Origin: CAUZEO01 sp963578625
GTDB taxonomy: Bacteria; Verrucomicrobiota; Kiritimatiellia; SLOV01
Assembly (NCBI GenBank): GCA_963578625.1
Contig: CAUZEO010000063.1
Span: 1 to 18,479, forward strand
Reading direction: 5' to 3'
DNA: 18,479 nucleotides
Under the pieces are notes generated by a model. The model made no database searches. It was not told the origin of the DNA and saw only the letters and a list, made by a program, of their open reading frames with translations. A program made the position numbers and the translations under genes. Each line of letters starts with the position of its first letter. Position 1 is the first letter of the stretch. Positions 14,929-18,479 of this stretch are shown here, piece by piece.

Positions 14929-17379
14929 CTACCGTGGCCGAAAGCGGCAATCCTCAACGAAGCGACTCCGCCCGATGACGGACGGGGGCGCCTGATCGGA
15001 AACCGCGGTCTCATACGCCTTGATTTCTGATCCGCCCGGGGTCTGCAGGGGTCCGTCGGCCGACACATTTTCGAGCCAGCAATAGGGCGTGTCGATCGCC
15101 ACGGCTGTTTCGCCCTGCGCGCCGCTTACCCGCACATCCTGAAAACGCGCCCATGTATACTCACGCACGCTCAACAGCGGATGCGCTGGGGGACCCGAGG
15201 TGCGGCGGATCGTTGTTTGGTAGGCTGCCGCGCAGGATCCGCCGCCCTTGACAAACTCCACGTAGGGCCCGCCGGCCTTGCGCCCGCAGTTTTCGATCAG
15301 GCAATGGTCGAGAAAGTTGGGTCGGCCCGTCGTGCTCATCATCACCACGCCGGCTTCGCCGCTGCTTCGAATGATGCAATCCCGAAGCACCGTGTGCATC
15401 CACAGGCCGTTCGGACGGTCCCCCTTCGCGTTCTTTGCGCTGCCGATCATCACGCCATGGATGTCCTGATTTTCAAAAATGCACTTCCAGAGAAACGTCT
15501 TGTCTACGAAGCGGCGGTTCCATCCTCCCGCGACGAAGCCGTAGTCCGCGCCTTCGAAACGACAGTTCACCAGGATGTTGCCGTTGTCGAAAGAGTCCGC
15601 GGCAAACCCCGCCACGGTTTGTGCCCGGAAAGTAACCGAATCGACGAGCCAGTTCGCCGTGTTGGGTTCAACGCGGACCCCGTGGCTGCCTCCCTGAAGA
15701 GTAAGGTCCATGAGAGTGCATCCTTCGGCGTAGAAGTCGTACGCGATTTCTCCCGGCTTTCCGTTCAGCGCGGTCTTACCGCGCCAGGGAAAATCGATCA
15801 GCGGTGCATGGGGGTCCTTTGCCTTCAGGATCGAGCGGTCCTGTCCCGCACCCAGTAAGACAAACCTGGGATATCGACCGGACCGGATCTCCGGATGGAT
15901 CGGCGAGGTAATCAAGTAGGTTCCTTCGGGTACGTAGAGGATTCCACCCTCCGCCAGCGCCTCCTTGAATGCGTCGGTGTCATCCGTTTCGCCGTCTCCG
16001 GTTGCGCCGTAGTCGCGCACACTTCGCAGGCCCAGTTCGCCCCACAGGAACCGGCGTGCCGGTGGGCCCCAGAGATCGGGTTCCGAATTCCGGTCCGCTT
16101 CAAGCCCTGACGACGTCGGTCTCTCCAGATTTAAATAATGGGTCGTCTCGGCGGTTCGAAACTCGTCGGCATGATTGCCTTCCTCGAATTTGCTCGCGAG
16201 AATGCGACGCAGTTCCGACGGACCGGACAGGTTCAAACGTGCGGTGGAAAAATCCGTTCCCCAGACCGTCAATCGAGGATCGTCACTGTCGAGGCTCGGA
16301 TTTTCCGCGTTTCCCGGTTCGATCAGAAAGCATCCGGCAACGCGGTGGTTCGTGCCGTTCAACCGAATTTGGGACCCGTCCCACTTTCGGTCTTCGTCTT
16401 TGCGCCAGGACAGGGGAGCAAGGTTAATCATTTCCAATGCCACATTGGCGCCGCCGCGGATGTCGAACATCGGTTCGAAAGCCATGTCGGGCAGCAAGGC
16501 GACGCCGTTGGCTTCGGTGCTCATCCCCCGCATCGTGAGATTCGAAACTTTCGGCGCCTGGATGACGTACCCCATGTTGCAGTGGACGGTGTTGTTCAGC
16601 AGCAGGCAGGAGCTGTCTTCGGTGGTATCGAAGAAGAAGCCCACCAGGTTCGGAGCGTGGGTCACAATGGTGCGAAGGACGGCCAGGTTGCGCATTCGGC
16701 CCTCCACCGCGATGCCGGCGATGCCGGCGGTAAAGCTACCGCCGATCACAGTCGAGTCTTCCACGTCAGTAAAAAGAATGCCGTGGCTTGGCCGGCCCTC
16801 CCACAATTCGGCATGAACCGTCAGCCATCTGCGATACATCTCCTGGTCCGGCAGGTAACAAGTCTCCGAGGGACCGTTGATGTTGCAGCGTTGAAAATAG
16901 ATATGCTTTGCCTTGCCACCATGTTGGTGAACCGCGGCCGGCGGCCCGCCGTCCAGTTCAAGTCCCCAGAAGCTGATCCCGTCCACGTCGCCCGCCAGTT
17001 CAATGGCCGGCACATCACTCGCCTTGAGGATTGCCTGGATTCCTACGACATCGATCCCGCCGGGAAGCCGCAGCGGTTCTTTCGTCAGATACGTCCCGGG
17101 TGGAAAGTAGAGCGTGTCGACCCCTTTCGCCGGTCGCAACGCCGCCACCGCCTGCTTCAGAGCTTTCGTGTCATCCCGGGTGTCATCGCCCGCCGCGTCA
17201 AAATCTGTTACGTCGACGATCGACCGCTCGGTGGTTCGGGGTATGGACTCTCCCGCCTGGACTTGCGCAACGACCGTCGTAGCCACAAGAAGAATAAAAA
17301 TGGGCAGGAGGGACGAAGCCGGTGCCGCCGCCGGTGGCGCAATCCGAATCAAATTCAAAATACCGAAATTCAAAAACAT
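14929..17379 (-). CDS. Two-module pectate-lyase-like (right-handed beta-helix) secreted protein
   Basis: 816 residues. After the start, a hydrophobic stretch (SSLLPIFILLVATTVVAQVQA, about 22-42) is a plausible signal peptide. Two Pectate_lyase_3/glycosyl-hydrolase-28-type modules follow, each opening with the N-terminal cap motif: about 55-74 (VDVTDFDAAGDDTRDDTKAL) and about 452-468 (VRDYGATGDGETDDTDAF), each with a YFPPGTY/YVPEGTYL strand soon after. Parallel beta-helix coils with Asn/Cys-rich turns follow. Such proteins bind or cleave acidic polysaccharides, but no clear catalytic Asp pair (GH28) or lyase Arg is recognised. The start has AGGA (17388-17391) eight bases upstream. The first 13 residues (MFLNFGILNLIRI) are encoded by an AT-rich word repeat and probably extend the signal peptide artificially. 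It heads the dehydratase-isomerase series. Confidence 0.8.
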   Translation of the reverse strand: MFLNFGILNLIRIAPPAAAPASSLLPIFILLVATTVVAQVQAGESIPRTTERSIVDVTDFDAAGDDTRDDTKALKQAVAALRPAKGVDTLYFPPGTYLTKEPLRLPGGIDVVGIQAILKASDVPAIELAGDVDGISFWGLELDGGPPAAVHQHGGKAKHIYFQRCNINGPSETCYLPDQEMYRRWLTVHAELWEGRPSHGILFTDVEDSTVIGGSFTAGIAGIAVEGRMRNLAVLRTIVTHAPNLVGFFFDTTEDSSCLLLNNTVHCNMGYVIQAPKVSNLTMRGMSTEANGVALLPDMAFEPMFDIRGGANVALEMINLAPLSWRKDEDRKWDGSQIRLNGTNHRVAGCFLIEPGNAENPSLDSDDPRLTVWGTDFSTARLNLSGPSELRRILASKFEEGNHADEFRTAETTHYLNLERPTSSGLEADRNSEPDLWGPPARRFLWGELGLRSVRDYGATGDGETDDTDAFKEALAEGGILYVPEGTYLITSPIHPEIRSGRYPRFVLLGAGQDRSILKAKDPHAPLIDFPWRGKTALNGKPGEIAYDFYAEGCTLMDLTLQGGSHGVRVEPNTANWLVDSVTFRAQTVAGFAADSFDNGNILVNCRFEGADYGFVAGGWNRRFVDKTFLWKCIFENQDIHGVMIGSAKNAKGDRPNGLWMHTVLRDCIIRSSGEAGVVMMSTTGRPNFLDHCLIENCGRKAGGPYVEFVKGGGSCAAAYQTTIRRTSGPPAHPLLSVREYTWARFQDVRVSGAQGETAVAIDTPYCWLENVSADGPLQTPGGSEIKAYETAVSDQAPPSVIGRSRFVEDCRFRPR
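17341..17376. repeat. AT-rich AATTCAAAA word repeat at a gene start
   Basis: Degenerate units (AATCCGAATCAAATTCAAAA then TACCGAAATTCAAAAAC) in a GC-rich setting. On the minus strand they encode FLNFGILNLIRI right after the ATG of the beta-helix protein. Similar words are common as intergenic repeats in related uncultured lineages, from memory. Confidence 0.6.
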
Positions 17380-17623
17380 AACCTAAATCCTGCGATGTAG
17401 GAACGGTGCTCCATTCCCGCTCAATTCGGGCTCCCTTTTCCCATTTCCCGCCCATAGTACACAATCATATTCGCCACTGAACAATTTCGGGTACGTGTTT
17501 GGCGTCTTTACAAGCAGATACAAGTTCGGTGGGCTCCGAAATGTGCAAAAACATTCCGCGTCGAGCCTGGCGCACCGTGCTAGGTGTGCGGCGAAATAAA
17601 TTGATCCTTCCCGCCATACCCCG
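17380..17623 (-). promoter_or_regulatory. Intergenic region, possible promoter or operator for the beta-helix gene
   Basis: This 244-base gap is the longest undamaged one in the minus series. It contains a direct repeat, CTTGTATCTGCTTGTA on the minus strand (17524-17509), with two CTTGTA words exactly 10 bases apart, as expected for a regulator binding one face of DNA. No convincing -35/-10 pair or terminator is visible. The ribosome binding site AGGA for the beta-helix gene is at 17388-17391. Operator role is a guess. Confidence 0.25.
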
Positions 17624-18479
17624 TCAACGCGTGCGAATCCTGCCCCACTCCGCGGGCCTCACTTGCGCTTCGTTGTAGGCATCACTCACCAGTCCTGTGT
17701 CCCGCGTTGCCCAATGCATGCGCAAGCGGTTGATCGTTCCTTTCAGGTCGGAATAAACGACGCCGAAATCGCCGCGGAAATCTTTCCCGGGTTCCGGCAG
17801 GAAGCCCAGTTCGTCCAGCGGAATGGAGGCTTCCAGCGTGTATCCGCTTTTCGTCAATCGGGTGGCGATCCGGGCGCCCGCGATCACCTTGAATTCGTCG
17901 ACCCGCAGCGCGCCAAGCCCGGAAGAAATTTCGATCCAGGTGTTCGTGCTGTCGCTGACATAGTTATAGAGCACCGCAACGTGCTTGTTCTCCTTTTTTG
18001 CCAGCAGCAGACGCCAGTCGCCGCGTTGGACTTTCGAGGATGTATCTTCGACGTCCCGTAGCGTCCCCAGCTCGAACAGCACGCAGTCCCCACTCTTGAA
18101 CAACTCGTTGATGCCGTGGCGTCCTGAATTGCGCAACGGGGAGTCGTCGTGGACGGAATAAAAGAGGTAGAGGTTGGTATCGTCGTAGGAGACCGTGGCG
18201 GTGGCCTGGTGGGCATCATCCTTCCTGAACCGGGCCACGGCCTCGGTGCCCGAATCGTACTCGTTACCGATTCCATCAATGGTGACGGCGGAGGTGGGTC
18301 GGCCCATCCGAACGAAGAGGGCTTCCTGCTCTTCGGTAGCGGAGCCCGGGCTGGCCATCGCTTGTGCCTCCGCGTACGCCTCGGGAGAGAACGAGATCTC
18401 GATGTCGGCAAGGCGCTTCGCCTCGTCCAGCCCGGTCAGCTCGTAGATGCAGTTGCCGCCCGCACTATGATGCTCGCCT
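17624..18479 (-). CDS. Propeller-CBM9-like protein, paralogue of the protein at 1-2829 (5' end outside window)
   Basis: The frame stays open to the right edge (first full codon at 18476-18478), with residues GEHHSAGGNCIYELTGLDEA upstream of the first ATG (18358). That stretch aligns with the last propeller segment of the 1-2829 protein (SGSNANLVHEVKGLES), so the gene is longer than the window shows. About 284 residues are visible. Residues about 65-284 form the CBM9/DOMON-like domain: VTIDGIGNEY, LYLFYSVHDDSPLRNS, FKSGDCVLFELGT, YTLEASIPLDELGF, DFGVVYSDLKGTINRLRMHW, SDAYNEAQVRPAEWG. The final 43-residue block matches its paralogue at 23 positions by eye. Probably extracytoplasmic and glycan-binding; no enzyme motif is seen. 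Confidence 0.85.
   Translation of the reverse strand, partial: GEHHSAGGNCIYELTGLDEAKRLADIEISFSPEAYAEAQAMASPGSATEEQEALFVRMGRPTSAVTIDGIGNEYDSGTEAVARFRKDDAHQATATVSYDDTNLYLFYSVHDDSPLRNSGRHGINELFKSGDCVLFELGTLRDVEDTSSKVQRGDWRLLLAKKENKHVAVLYNYVSDSTNTWIEISSGLGALRVDEFKVIAGARIATRLTKSGYTLEASIPLDELGFLPEPGKDFRGDFGVVYSDLKGTINRLRMHWATRDTGLVSDAYNEAQVRPAEWGRIRTR

Noticed and set aside
16138..17400. A 420-codon open frame on the plus strand
   Set aside because: It is antisense to the beta-helix protein, whose modules are recognisable; the translation shows no domain motifs.
1..18479. CRISPR array, tRNA, rRNA, integrase or insertion-sequence transposase
   Set aside because: No regularly spaced repeats of CRISPR size, no cloverleaf-like or rRNA segments and no transposase or integrase motifs were seen.

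Overview
The window looks like a stretch of GC-rich genome from an uncultured polysaccharide- or sugar-degrading bacterium. The best guess is the PVC superphylum (Planctomycetota, Verrucomicrobiota, Lentisphaerota, Kiritimatiellota) or a neighbour such as Hydrogenedentota or Armatimonadota. The reasons are the gene mix (outsized CUT1-type permeases, propeller-CBM9 proteins, pectate-lyase-like beta-helices, acid-sugar dehydratases) and several families of short 'word' repeats of a kind I associate with those phyla. The taxon is an inference; no rRNA, tRNA or marker gene is present.

Plus-strand half (1-7839): the 3' part of a large NHL-propeller protein with a C-terminal CBM9-like domain, then a predicted sugar importer. 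The importer is a solute-binding protein fused in one chain to a MalF/UgpA-like permease (2842-5505), followed by a MalG/UgpE-like permease (5650-7839) that carries about 440 extra residues in its first extracytoplasmic loop. No ATPase gene is in the window.

Minus-strand half (18479-7856, read right to left): a second, paralogous propeller-CBM9 protein (partial), a two-module pectate-lyase-like beta-helix protein, an enolase-superfamily acid-sugar dehydratase, an L-fucose/arabinose isomerase-like protein, an Asp-box (Ycf48/BNR-like) propeller protein coupled to it by an ATGA overlap, an uncharacterised 458-aa beta-rich protein, and a short UxuA-like mannonate dehydratase. The two halves converge at 7840-7855.

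Taken together the genes suggest binding and cutting of an acidic or deoxy-sugar polysaccharide outside the cytoplasm, import by the unusual transporter, and isomerisation plus dehydration of the released sugars or sugar acids. The substrate cannot be read from sequence.

The minus half is also scarred. Between its genes lie C-terminal remnants of an amidohydrolase, of an unrecognised plus-strand protein with an in-frame stop, of a glycosidase-like protein, and of an unknown 50-codon reading frame overlying alternative hairpins. AT-rich word repeats are read in frame at or near the N-termini of three genes. The most notable items are the hypertrophied transporter (fused binding protein plus giant modular loop) and the repeated coincidence of word repeats with gene starts.
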